Positions 17,218 through 26,441 of a stretch of DNA of 64,000 nt are shown one piece after another (position 1 is the stretch's first letter; every line of letters begins with the position of its first letter). A program made the position numbers and the translations under genes. This DNA comes from CAXMQZ01 sp963707075 (lineage in GTDB: Bacteria; Acidobacteriota; Thermoanaerobaculia; Multivoradales; JAHEKO01), in contig CAVPOX010000004.1 of NCBI GenBank assembly GCA_963707075.1, forward strand, positions 1-64,000, read 5' to 3'. A model generated the notes under the pieces. The model was given only the letters and a program-made list of their open reading frames with translations. It did not search any database and was not told the origin of the DNA.

Positions 17218-17907
17218 ATGCGTTCCGGCAGGAACTCTCACTTAGTAGCCGTCGTCACGATGGTCTTTCTGGTGCTGCCTTTGGTTGCAGTCACCGTGGC
17301 CTCGGCGGAGGAAGACTACGACAACTGGCTGGCCCGATTGCACTACGTACACGTCTGGCCCGGGTCTGACACCCTCCGGGTCGAGAATCCCGTCGGGGAG
17401 ACACCGCCGATCTTTACCGAGTTCTTCACCGATGGCGGCAATGGCTTCGGAGCCGAGCTGGAGTATCTGTTTCGTCCCCAGGTGGGCGCCTGGGTCGGCC
17501 TCGATTTCACCAACATGAAGACCAACCTGGATCTTCAGCAAGGTAGCAACCAACTCTACTCCGACGACCGGGTCGACATGCGAGCGCTCAGCCTGGGTGG
17601 CAACTACCACTTCTGGCCCGAGGGCCGATTCGACCTCTACGCCGGCCTGCTCGTCTCGTGGGTCAACTACAGCTCATCGACGTTCTACTTTCCCCAGGTT
17701 GATCGCGAGTACCGGCTCGACTACGACAACGAGCTTTCGTGGGGGTTCAACGCCGGCGTCGACATCCCGTTCACCAGGGACAGCTCGTGGTTCGGGTCGG
17801 TGGCCGTGAGGTACCTGTTTCTGGCTTTGGAGGACAACAGCGGGCCGTATGCCCTCACCGTCGATCCGGTGCAGGGCTACTTCGGCATCGGCTACAGCTG
17901 GTGGTGA
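17218..17907 (+). CDS. Outer-membrane beta-barrel protein
   Basis: A 229-residue protein with a signal peptide (about 1-30, MVFLVLPLVAVTVASA) followed by alternating amphipathic strands rich in Trp/Tyr at strand ends (YNFW, LYAGLLVSWVNY) and ending in an aromatic C-terminus (FGIGYSWW) typical of OMP assembly signals. It resembles small OmpW/outer-membrane protein beta-barrel families, likely 8 strands. CAGGAGG lies 7 bases before the ATG. It precedes the arylsulfatase gene and may help substrate uptake, though that link is only positional. Confidence 0.75.
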   Translation: MRSGRNSHLVAVVTMVFLVLPLVAVTVASAEEDYDNWLARLHYVHVWPGSDTLRVENPVGETPPIFTEFFTDGGNGFGAELEYLFRPQVGAWVGLDFTNMKTNLDLQQGSNQLYSDDRVDMRALSLGGNYHFWPEGRFDLYAGLLVSWVNYSSSTFYFPQVDREYRLDYDNELSWGFNAGVDIPFTRDSSWFGSVAVRYLFLALEDNSGPYALTVDPVQGYFGIGYSWW

Positions 17908-17985
17908 TCGCAGTGCTTGCCCACCGGGCTCAGATTCGCCGCGAGGCAGCCTGAGCCCGTACTCGGGCCGCACATAGAGATACCG

Positions 17986-20553
17986 ATGAGATGGACGAGG
18001 ACGGAAGCAACCGTGAAGACCAACTTCGACTTTGAACCAAAGAGGAGTGTTTTGACTCTCCTCGTAGCGTTGGCTCTGGGGGTCTCGAGCCTATTAATGG
18101 CGACCGCAGCACCAGCGGTCGAGGTCACCGGCGAGTTGGGTTCGCCGACTGCGACCGCAACCATCCCCGGTGATCAGCTACCGGCACCGGAGCCTGAGTT
18201 CGGCGGCGTCATCAAGCAAGAGGCGCTGCAATCGAAGGCCTGGTGGCCACCACGCGTCGTGCCACCGAAGGAGGCCCCGAACGTCCTGCTCATCATGACC
18301 GACGATTCGGGCTTCGGTGTGCCGAGCACCTTCGGCGGCGTGATCCCGACGCCGACGCTCGATCGCATCGCGGCCGATGGCCTGCGCTACAACAACATCC
18401 ACTCGACAGCCCTCTGCTCGCCGACCCGGGCGGCACTGATTACCGGGCGCAATCACCACTCGGTGGGTTTCGGCGTGATCTCCGAGCAGTCGACCGGATT
18501 TCCCGGATACGACAGCATCATTCCCAAGAGCAAGGCTACGATCGGTCGAATCCTGAAGGAGAACGGCTACGCCACCTCCTGGTTCGGCAAGGACCACAAC
18601 GTGCCGGCCTTCGAGGCCAGTGCGGCCGGCCCGTTCGAACACTGGCCGATCGGCATGGGCTTCGAGTACTTCTACGGCTTCGTCGGTGGCGACGCGAATC
18701 AGTGGCAGCCCAATCTGTTTCGCAACACCACCCAGATCTATCCGTTCGCCGGCAAGCCCGGATGGAATCTGGTGACTGGCATGGCCGACGACGCCATCGA
18801 GTACCTGCAGCGCGTCAATCAGATCGATCCGAACAAGAAGTTCTTCATGCATTACGTGCCCGGAGCCACCCACGCGCCCCATCATCCGACCCAGGAGTGG
18901 GTGGACAAGATCCAGGCGATGAACCTCTTCGACGACGGTTACGAGAAGCTGCGCGAGACGATCTTCGAGAACCAGAAGCGCCTGGGCGTGATCCCGGCTG
19001 ACACGCAGCTCGAGCCCTGGCCGAGCGATGTGCTCAAGCCCTGGGCGGATCTCACGCCCGCGGAGCGGAAGCTCTTCATCCGGCAGGTGGAGGTGTTCGC
19101 GGCCTATGAGGCCTACGTCGATCACGAGATCGGTCGCGTCATACAGGCGATCGAGGAGATGGGCAAACTCGACGACACCCTCATCATCTACATCAACGGT
19201 GACAACGGCACCAGCGCCGAGGGCGGACCACTCGGAACTCCCAACGAGGTCGCATTCTTCAACGGCATCAACATGATGCCGGTCGAGGAGCAGATGAAGT
19301 GGTACGACGTCTGGGGAACCGAAGAGACCTACAACCACATGTCGGCGGGCTGGTCGTGGGCTTTCGATACGCCGTTTACCTGGTTCAAGCAGAACGCCTC
19401 GAAGCTTGGCGGGGTGCGCCAGTGCATGGCGGTCTCCTGGCCGGGCCATCTCGGTGAGACAGGTGGCCTGCGCGAGCAGTTCCTGCACGTCATCGACGTC
19501 GTGCCGACGATTCTCGAAGTGGCGGGCATTCCGGCGCCCGAGTACGTCGACGGCATCAAGCAGGATCCGATCGAGGGCACGAGCTTCGCCTACACCTTCA
19601 ATCCGGCCAACGCCGAAGCGCCGTCGCGGCACCAGACGCAGTACTTCGAGATGATGGGCCAGTGGGCTCTCTATCACGACGGCTGGTTGCTCAGCACCAA
19701 GGTGGATCGCGCGCCCTGGGATGCCTACGGTGCCGCCAAGACGGATCCGCTCAACAACCAGGTGCTCGAGCTCTACGACCTGACCAAGGACTTCAGTCAG
19801 TCGCAGAATCTGGCCGACAAGTATCCGGACAAGGTTCAGGAGCTCAAGAAGCTCTTCATCGCGGAAGCCGAGAAGTACCACGTCTTCCCCATGGATGCGT
19901 CGGTCGCGACCCGCCTAGCGCAGCCGCGCCCGAACATCACCGCCGGTCGCTCGGAGTTCGTCTACACGACACCGATGACCGGCCTGCCGCAAGGGGACTC
20001 GCCGTCGATCCTCAACTCCTCCTACACCATCACGGCCGAGATCGAGGTACCGCAGGGCGGTGCCGAAGGCATGATCCTGACCTCCGGTGGTCGCTTCGGC
20101 GGCTACGGTTTCTATCTGCTGAAGGGCAAGCCGGTCTTCGTCTGGAACATGGTCGATCTCGAGCGCATCAAGTGGGAGGGCAGCGAGGCGCTCGGCCCCG
20201 GGAAACACACAGTCGAGTTCGACTTCCAGTACGACGGTCTCGGAGCGGGCACCCTGGCCTTCAACGACATGAGCGGCCTGGGTCGCAGCGGTACCGGCAC
20301 CCTGAAGGTCGACGGCAAGACGGTCCAGACCAAGAAGATGGACAAGACGTTGCCGATGATCTTGCAGTGGGACGAGGCCTTCGACGTCGGTTCCGACACG
20401 CTGACAGGGGTCAACGATGCCGACTACCAGCCGCCGTTTTCGCTGACCGCCAGGCTCGACAAGCTGACGATCAAGGTGGACCGGCCGCAGCTCTCACCGG
20501 CGGATATTCAGAAACTGGAGGCCGCGCAGAGAAGCAACAAGTCGAGCGAGTAG
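17986..20553 (+). CDS. Exported arylsulfatase
   Basis: About 855 residues. It hydrolyses sulfate esters, probably in the periplasm: a hydrophobic signal segment (LLVALALGVSSLLMATAAPA) precedes the catalytic domain. The formylglycine signature CSPTRAALITGR is intact, with the modified Cys at codon 18415-18417. The metal-binding start NVLLIMTDDSGFG and GDNGTSAEGG are also present. The C-terminal ~170 residues form a beta-sandwich like the extension of large bacterial AtsA/AtsD-type enzymes. The frame opens at 17917; the ATG at 17986 or a GTG at 18013 are the plausible starts, neither with a strong ribosome site. No formylglycine-generating enzyme is seen in the window. Confidence 0.92.
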   Translation: MRWTRTEATVKTNFDFEPKRSVLTLLVALALGVSSLLMATAAPAVEVTGELGSPTATATIPGDQLPAPEPEFGGVIKQEALQSKAWWPPRVVPPKEAPNVLLIMTDDSGFGVPSTFGGVIPTPTLDRIAADGLRYNNIHSTALCSPTRAALITGRNHHSVGFGVISEQSTGFPGYDSIIPKSKATIGRILKENGYATSWFGKDHNVPAFEASAAGPFEHWPIGMGFEYFYGFVGGDANQWQPNLFRNTTQIYPFAGKPGWNLVTGMADDAIEYLQRVNQIDPNKKFFMHYVPGATHAPHHPTQEWVDKIQAMNLFDDGYEKLRETIFENQKRLGVIPADTQLEPWPSDVLKPWADLTPAERKLFIRQVEVFAAYEAYVDHEIGRVIQAIEEMGKLDDTLIIYINGDNGTSAEGGPLGTPNEVAFFNGINMMPVEEQMKWYDVWGTEETYNHMSAGWSWAFDTPFTWFKQNASKLGGVRQCMAVSWPGHLGETGGLREQFLHVIDVVPTILEVAGIPAPEYVDGIKQDPIEGTSFAYTFNPANAEAPSRHQTQYFEMMGQWALYHDGWLLSTKVDRAPWDAYGAAKTDPLNNQVLELYDLTKDFSQSQNLADKYPDKVQELKKLFIAEAEKYHVFPMDASVATRLAQPRPNITAGRSEFVYTTPMTGLPQGDSPSILNSSYTITAEIEVPQGGAEGMILTSGGRFGGYGFYLLKGKPVFVWNMVDLERIKWEGSEALGPGKHTVEFDFQYDGLGAGTLAFNDMSGLGRSGTGTLKVDGKTVQTKKMDKTLPMILQWDEAFDVGSDTLTGVNDADYQPPFSLTARLDKLTIKVDRPQLSPADIQKLEAAQRSNKSSE

Positions 20554-20608
20554 AATATAGACATAGTCAGGTGTTGAGGGCAGCTGAGCGGTAGCCCGAG
20601 CGGCGTCG

Positions 20609-21793
20609 ATGACATCTCGAAACGAAGAGCCGGCTGAGCGCTTCTCGCTGGTTGCGGGAGGACCGTTTCACGGCCTCCTGCAACGCCTCGGCCTCCTCGG
20701 CGAGGACCGGCTACCACGCATGAAGGCTGCGATTGGGCTGGCCTTGGTGGCTTGGCTCCTGCCCGGCGTGACGGCGTCGGTGCAGTCTCTGGTCGATCCG
20801 TCCTACACGGGTTGGGATTACTTTTCCGATCTCACCGTCTATGCCCGCTTCCTGGTCGCCATTGCGGTGATGATCGCGACCGAGCGCCATGCGGACGGAC
20901 GCCTCGAGCTGCTGGCGCGACAGTTCGAGCGGGCGAGGATCATTCGGGATGACGCTCTGCCGGTGCTTCGGACGGCCCTGGCCAGGGCCGTCCGACTCTC
21001 CGGATCCACCCTGGTGGAGGGAGTCCTCGCGGTCGCCGCCCTGGTATGGTCGGGTTTGACCACCTGGTTTGCGGTTGAAATCGCCGGCAAGAGTTGGGAA
21101 GGGACGTTCGCACAGAGTGGTGTCGATCTGTCGTGGGCGGGTGAGGTCGTGCGCTTCGTCAGCAATCCCCTCTTCCTTTTCCTGGTCCTGCGCTGGCTCT
21201 GGCGGTTCGTGCTTTGGGCACAGCTTCTGTTTCGCATCTCCAGAATGCCCCTCGAGCTCGCTCCGCTGCACTCCGACCGTGCAGGTGGGCTCGGTTTCCT
21301 GGCCATCTATCCGACCATCTTCAACGGCTTCTTCTTCGCCCTGAGCTGTGTGGTCGCCTCGTCGCTTCTCAAGGACTTGCGTCTCGTCGAGCACAGCTCC
21401 CGGGACGTATGGATGGCGATCGGGGGCTGGTTGGTGATCTGTCTGGTGCTGGCTCTCGGCCCGTTGCTGGTCTTCACGCGCCGCCTCTACCTGGCTCGGG
21501 AGGAAGCGCTGCTCGAGTATGGGCGCTTGGGCAACCAGCACCATCTCGCGTTCCACCGCAAATGGGTCACCGGAGACCGGAGCGCCGAGGACCTGCTGGG
21601 CCATCCCGACGTCTCTTCGATGGCGGACCTGAACTCGAGCATCGAGGCGATCGAGGAGATGCATTTGGTACCTGTCGATCGCGAGGCGGTTTTTGGTGTG
21701 CTGGCAGCGGCCGGCGTGCCGATGCTGGCGGTCGCCGGCACCCAGATATCCCTGGCCGAGCTGCTCAAGTGGATCGCTGGTGCGATTTTTTGA
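20609..21793 (+). CDS. Multi-pass membrane protein of unknown function
   Basis: A 394-residue integral membrane protein with about six to seven hydrophobic helices (AIGLALVAWLLPGVTASV, LVAIAVMIA, LVEGVLAVAALVWSGLTTWFAV, FLFLVLRWLWRFVLWAQLLF, IYPTIFNGFFFALSCVVAS, VWMAIGGWLVICLVLALGPLLV, and a short one near the C-terminus). Between them are cytoplasmic stretches with E-A-L-L-E-Y-G and RKWVTGDRSAEDLLGHPDVSSMADLNSSIEAI. I cannot place it in a named family. It follows the arylsulfatase by 55 bases on the same strand and ends convergent with the S9 peptidase gene. Confidence 0.75.
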   Translation: MTSRNEEPAERFSLVAGGPFHGLLQRLGLLGEDRLPRMKAAIGLALVAWLLPGVTASVQSLVDPSYTGWDYFSDLTVYARFLVAIAVMIATERHADGRLELLARQFERARIIRDDALPVLRTALARAVRLSGSTLVEGVLAVAALVWSGLTTWFAVEIAGKSWEGTFAQSGVDLSWAGEVVRFVSNPLFLFLVLRWLWRFVLWAQLLFRISRMPLELAPLHSDRAGGLGFLAIYPTIFNGFFFALSCVVASSLLKDLRLVEHSSRDVWMAIGGWLVICLVLALGPLLVFTRRLYLAREEALLEYGRLGNQHHLAFHRKWVTGDRSAEDLLGHPDVSSMADLNSSIEAIEEMHLVPVDREAVFGVLAAAGVPMLAVAGTQISLAELLKWIAGAIF

Positions 21794-21823
21794 GCCCCGG
21801 CTGCCTGGCGAGGCGTCGGTGAG

Positions 21824-23851
21824 TCAGTCGCGGTACCGCGCGAACCAGGCGAGAATGTTGTCCACCTTGGCGATGAGCTGCGAGGGCCGCGCGGCGATGC
21901 CGTGGGAGGCTCCGGGCACCCGAATCAGCGCGGTGTCGACCTTGCGCAGCTTGAGCGCCTGATAGTACTGCTCCGATTCGGCGATCGGCGTGCGGTAGTC
22001 CTCCTCACCGGTGAGCAAGGCCGTGGGAGTGGTGACGTTGCCGACCAGGGAGAGCGGCGAGCGGGCCCAGTAGGCGTCCGGGACCTCCCAGGGCATGCCG
22101 GGAAACCAGTAGCGGGTGAAGAAGTGGGTGCTGTCAGCGGTGAGGGAGAAACTGGTCCAGTTGATCACCGGCTTGGCGACCACGGCGGCGCGGAAGCGGT
22201 CGGTCTTGCCGACGATCCACGCCGTCAGAACGCCGCCCCCTGAACCTCCCGTTACGTAGAGGTCATCCTCATCGATGAAGCCCCGCGCGATCACCGCATC
22301 GACACCGGACATCAGGTCGTCGTAGTCCTGCCCGGGGTAGTTGTGATGGATCTCGTTGGCGAAGTCGAAGCCGTAGCTGGTCGAGCCGCGCGGGTTGGCG
22401 TAGAGGACGACATAGCCGGCGGCTGCGTAGAGCTGGTTTTCGACGCTGAAGTGCGGGCCATAGGCGGCAAACGGCCCGCCGTGGATCTCGAGGATCAGTG
22501 GGTACCTGCGGTCGGGTTCGAAGTGGGGCGGGGTCACCAGCCATCCCTGAATCTCGTAGTCGCCGACTGAAGAGCGCCAAGTGATCTCCTCCACGTTTCC
22601 CAGCGTCCTGTGACCGAGGAGGTCCTGGTTCAGATCGGTGATCCGGGAGGGCGAGCGATCGGGAGCGCCTGTCGCGACCTCCGCGGGCCGGTCCGGCCGG
22701 CCTGCGGTGAACGCGTAGGCTCCGCTCGCGGCGACGGAGAATCCCCCACTGGTGTAGGGACGACCGAGGCTGACGCCGCCGATGTCGTCCGCGAGGGAAT
22801 CGATGCTGCCGCCGAGCGTCAGGCTCGCCAGATGGGTCCTGCCATGATCGTCGTATTGCACGTAGAGACTGTTCGACTCACCGGCCCATTGGACGTCGTC
22901 GATGCTGCGATCGAAGTCGGCGGTCAGTACGCGCGAGTCGCGGCCATCGATCCCCATCACATGCACTTCGACCGTGTGATAGCCCATCTTGCGATCATCG
23001 AAGCCCAGCCAGGCGACTTTCGACCCATCGGGGGAGAGTGTCGGCGCAAAATCCGGACCGTTGCGGTCGGTCAGTTGGGTCGTGTCGCCGGAGACGACGT
23101 CGATCGACCACAGCTCCGACTCGACCGGGTCGTGCTCCCAGTCCTCCTGCCGGTTGGCCGAGAAGAGAATGCGACGGCTGTCGGGCGTCCAGGCGAAGGG
23201 CCCCTCGTGGTTGTAGTCGCCCAGCGTGAGCTGCCGGGGTGTTCCCCCCTCGGCCGAGAGGAGGAAGACGTGGGAGTAACCCGTCTCGAGGTATCCCTGG
23301 CCGTCGAATCGATAGGGCATGGTTTCGATGACCCTGACGGAATCAGCCCACGTCGCCCCCTCGGGCTTCTCGGGAGGCGGAGCCAGCGGCTTCGCCTCCT
23401 TGGGCACGAACATCTCGAAGGCGAGCCACTTGCCGTCCGGCGACCAGCTGAGAGCGGACTGGCTGCGTCGCAGATTGGTGAGGACGGCGGTCTGTCCGGT
23501 GTCCATCCAGCGCAAGTGAATCTGGGTGCCGCGTTCCTGGTCTCCCGTCAGATAGGCCAGGCGATTGCCGTCCGGCGACCAACGCGGATGGCTCGCCCCT
23601 CGCTCTGCCGAGACGAGGGGTCGATGGTCTCCACCGTCGGCGTCGATGATCCACAGGCTTGGCCGGGCACGGTCGGCCATGATGTCCATGGCACGCCGGA
23701 CATAGACCACCCGACGGCCGTCGGGAGAAATCTGCGGATCGGCGGCCACTTCCAGCTCGAAGATGTCGGTACGGTTGAAGAGGTCGTTCTGGTTGGCCTG
23801 GCTCGGCGGGGTCAGCAGCAGGAAGAGGCAAGCGAGATTCCAGGGCTTCAT
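21824..23851 (-). CDS. Exported S9-family prolyl oligopeptidase / acylaminoacyl-peptidase-like enzyme
   Basis: About 675 residues. A signal peptide (MKPWNLACLFLLLTPPSQA) supports the start at 23851 rather than the in-frame Met at 23875. The N-terminal ~400 residues are a propeller with SPDGRR, WSPDGNR, WTPDSRR and LSPDGSK blades. The C-terminal ~260 residues are the alpha/beta hydrolase domain with HGGPFAAYG, nucleophile motif VTGGSGGG (Ser at codon 22241-22243), Asp in TGEEDYRTP and His in PGASHGI, a complete triad. These enzymes cleave short peptides from the N-terminus in the periplasm. It is transcribed after the sulfatase-like gene (45-base gap). Confidence 0.92.
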   Translation of the reverse strand: MKPWNLACLFLLLTPPSQANQNDLFNRTDIFELEVAADPQISPDGRRVVYVRRAMDIMADRARPSLWIIDADGGDHRPLVSAERGASHPRWSPDGNRLAYLTGDQERGTQIHLRWMDTGQTAVLTNLRRSQSALSWSPDGKWLAFEMFVPKEAKPLAPPPEKPEGATWADSVRVIETMPYRFDGQGYLETGYSHVFLLSAEGGTPRQLTLGDYNHEGPFAWTPDSRRILFSANRQEDWEHDPVESELWSIDVVSGDTTQLTDRNGPDFAPTLSPDGSKVAWLGFDDRKMGYHTVEVHVMGIDGRDSRVLTADFDRSIDDVQWAGESNSLYVQYDDHGRTHLASLTLGGSIDSLADDIGGVSLGRPYTSGGFSVAASGAYAFTAGRPDRPAEVATGAPDRSPSRITDLNQDLLGHRTLGNVEEITWRSSVGDYEIQGWLVTPPHFEPDRRYPLILEIHGGPFAAYGPHFSVENQLYAAAGYVVLYANPRGSTSYGFDFANEIHHNYPGQDYDDLMSGVDAVIARGFIDEDDLYVTGGSGGGVLTAWIVGKTDRFRAAVVAKPVINWTSFSLTADSTHFFTRYWFPGMPWEVPDAYWARSPLSLVGNVTTPTALLTGEEDYRTPIAESEQYYQALKLRKVDTALIRVPGASHGIAARPSQLIAKVDNILAWFARYRD

Positions 23852-23896
23852 GAGGGTCCTCGATGGTTCGCGCACATGGCGTGGGGTCCTATCTCT

Positions 23897-26347
23897 CTAG
23901 TTGATGTAGCCGAGAGCGCGGAGCTTTTCGAGCTCTTCGGTGCTCATCTCGTCGGCGGCGGCTTCCGTATCGATTTTTGCGGCGAGCGCGCCTTCGTGCC
24001 AGTTCTTCAGATACTCTGCGAGACGTTCGACGACCTCCGGGTGCTCGTCGGCAACATTGCTGAGGTTGATCGGATCTTTCTTGTGATCGTAGAGCTCGTA
24101 CTCGGGTCGATCATCCGGAATGTAGGTGTTCCAGATCAGCTTCCAGTCGCCGTCGACAACCGCGAGCGATTCGAGCTCGGCGTTCTTCTCGCCTTCATTG
24201 GCGGCCGGGGCCTGGGCCCGTTCGGCCACTGCGGGCCGCGGTTTCCATCCCAGCGAGGTGGGATTGGATCCGGCCAGCAAGGGCAGCAGGCTCTGCCCCT
24301 GGATGGCCTCGGGCAAGGGCAGCAGACTCAGCTCGAGCAGAGTCGGCATTACATCGATCGATTGGACCGTGGTGGCCACCTCGACCCCCTGCGGAAGGCC
24401 TCCCGGCCACCAGAAGATGAGCGGCACGTTCAGCATCTCGCCATAGGTGTGATAGCCGTGGAAGTGACGGCCATGCTCGAGGAACTCCTCGCCATGATCG
24501 CTGATCAGCACGATCAGGGTGTCCTCGGCGAGGCCGAGCTCCTGGAGTCGTTCCAGGATACGGCCGATCTCCAGGTCCATGGCACGAATCGATGCGTCGT
24601 ACCAGGCCTTCTCGCGCCGAACGTAGGTTTCGATATCGACACCCGATTTCTCGATCTCTTCCCTGTCAGGTAGGGCCTGATAACGGAAGAAGCCGGTTTC
24701 GATGAACTCCTTGACCGTTTCCATGTCCTGGCGATGTGCTGTCAGCTCCTCGGGCTCGAGCCAGAGGGACTCGTAGGGCGCATAGGGCTCGAACGGACTG
24801 TGTGGATCGAAAACGTGCAGGAAGGCGAAGAAGGGCACCTCGTGGTGCATGTCGAGCCACTCGAGCAGTCGGTCGGTGTAGGTGCGCGACGTCTTGGAGC
24901 CGCTATGGTCGAGCTCGGGCACCGAGGAGCTCTCGTGCAGGACCTCGACCCCCTGATGCAGGTTGGTGAGCTTGCCGGTGAAGGGGACCGAGGAGGTGGC
25001 GAAGGTGGCGTATCCGGCTGAGCGATAGGCCTCGGCCAGGGTTTCGACACCGGCCGGCATGCGGTCCGGCATGTCCTTGATGCCATGGGTGGTGGGGTAG
25101 AGCGAGGTCAGGATCGACGACACCGAAACCTTGGTCCAGGTCCCCTGGGAGATGTTGTCCCGAAACAGGATGCCGTTCTCGGCGAACCAGCGCACGGTGG
25201 GGGCGGTCGCCCGTTCGTAGCCGTAGGCGTCGAGATGGTCACGGCGCAGAGTGTCGGCGACGATAAAGATGACCCCCTGGGGCGGGTTCTCATTCCCCGT
25301 GCCCAGCGCCGCGCGTGCCGGTGAGCTGTCGGCCACGGCAACCGGCGGTCGCCGGTTGCGGATGACCGGCGTACCCCAGTAGCCGGGTGTGCCTGGTTTG
25401 TCGGCTTCGATCGAGAAGGCCAGCGCAACGGTCTGTCCGGCCAGATCTTTCAGATCCACCACCTCGGGATTCCATCGCTGCGGGGTGGAGACGGTGCGCT
25501 GCAGGAGTTGGCTTGTCTCGCCATCCGCCGTCGCCGTGATGCGGAAGGTGATCGGGTAGGCGTCGACAGTGCCGAGTGCAATCTCGAGATAGGGATCGGA
25601 CGGCAGGTCGACGTCGAAGGTGATCCTTTCCGGTGAGCGTGCCACCAGGGTTTCTCGAAAGATCTCTTCGAGGCCTTGCCAACCGATGCCGCTGGGAATC
25701 GTTGCCAGATACTCACGCACCGTGATCAGACGGAGCGACTCGATGGCGAACTCGGCACCCTCGGCATCGGAGGGCCGGATCAGAATGTGCTTGGCGGAGC
25801 TGACCGGGAAGGAAGTGCGAAAGAGTGCATTCGCTCCTGTCAGGGTATAGGTGCGGCTCTCCTCGCCGGGAATGAGATCGATGTTGAGGTCGAAGAAGCT
25901 GCTCTCCGCCAGGTCGTCCTTCAACTCCTCGAGGTCGAGCTCCTCGTCCGATTCGAAGCCGATCCCCAGGCGAGCCCCTGCGGAGACCTTCATCTTGATC
26001 TCGATGGCGTGAAAGAAATCGTTGGGATCGGGATCCTCGGGCCCGTCGAGAATCAGGGTGGCCGGACCGGTGATGCGACCGGTGAGCTGGCCGTCCGTGA
26101 CCTTCACTCCGGTCAACCCATCGAGGGCCTGCCATTGCGGCGTCTTCGACGCGTCGTCGAAGCTCCACTCGGTTCTGGGGAGGTCGACCTTGACGGCGAC
26201 GGCGTTGTCGATCGTCGCCTCGTCGAACCGGTCCACGAGCTGGATGGCGGTGGGTTCGGGCGTCGTTTCGCCGCATGCCCAACTCAGGGTCAGAAGAATG
26301 TGAATCCACAGCCAAGCCCCTGTCCGGGGCTCTCGAATCGGGCGCAT
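23897..26347 (-). CDS. Sulfatase-like (alkaline phosphatase superfamily) exported protein lacking the formylglycine Cys
   Basis: About 816 residues. The start at 26347 has GGAGG 4 bases upstream and gives an N-terminal hydrophobic segment ending LSWAC, a possible but imperfect lipobox. Residues about 40-340 look like a jelly-roll/beta-sandwich module. Residues about 350-750 are a sulfatase-fold domain with metal-site start IFIVADTLRRDHLDAYG, LISDHGEEFLEHG and GYHTYGE. Where sulfatases carry C/S-x-P-x-R this protein reads T-K-V-S-V (Thr about 405), so it cannot be a formylglycine enzyme. It may use Thr as nucleophile, as some phospho-/phosphoethanolamine transferases of the superfamily do, or be non-catalytic. 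The C-terminus (EELEKLRALGYI) is typical of this subgroup. Confidence 0.82.
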   Translation of the reverse strand: MRPIREPRTGAWLWIHILLTLSWACGETTPEPTAIQLVDRFDEATIDNAVAVKVDLPRTEWSFDDASKTPQWQALDGLTGVKVTDGQLTGRITGPATLILDGPEDPDPNDFFHAIEIKMKVSAGARLGIGFESDEELDLEELKDDLAESSFFDLNIDLIPGEESRTYTLTGANALFRTSFPVSSAKHILIRPSDAEGAEFAIESLRLITVREYLATIPSGIGWQGLEEIFRETLVARSPERITFDVDLPSDPYLEIALGTVDAYPITFRITATADGETSQLLQRTVSTPQRWNPEVVDLKDLAGQTVALAFSIEADKPGTPGYWGTPVIRNRRPPVAVADSSPARAALGTGNENPPQGVIFIVADTLRRDHLDAYGYERATAPTVRWFAENGILFRDNISQGTWTKVSVSSILTSLYPTTHGIKDMPDRMPAGVETLAEAYRSAGYATFATSSVPFTGKLTNLHQGVEVLHESSSVPELDHSGSKTSRTYTDRLLEWLDMHHEVPFFAFLHVFDPHSPFEPYAPYESLWLEPEELTAHRQDMETVKEFIETGFFRYQALPDREEIEKSGVDIETYVRREKAWYDASIRAMDLEIGRILERLQELGLAEDTLIVLISDHGEEFLEHGRHFHGYHTYGEMLNVPLIFWWPGGLPQGVEVATTVQSIDVMPTLLELSLLPLPEAIQGQSLLPLLAGSNPTSLGWKPRPAVAERAQAPAANEGEKNAELESLAVVDGDWKLIWNTYIPDDRPEYELYDHKKDPINLSNVADEHPEVVERLAEYLKNWHEGALAAKIDTEAAADEMSTEELEKLRALGYIN

Positions 26348-26441
26348 AGGTCCTCCAAGGTGGGGCGCAATGTAGCACATGCAACGGAGTGATCAATACG
26401 GTGATTGCCATCGTCCGGCCCGCGACACCGGCATGGCGTGA

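Noticed and set aside
18178..19881. Reverse open frame of 567 codons opposite the arylsulfatase
   Set aside because: The forward frame carries an intact sulfatase signature; the reverse one shows nothing.
22610..24673. Long forward open frame (687 codons) opposite the S9 peptidase and sulfatase-like genes
   Set aside because: It has no family pattern or ribosome site, and the reverse strand carries well-recognised genes; GC-rich sequence produces such antisense frames.
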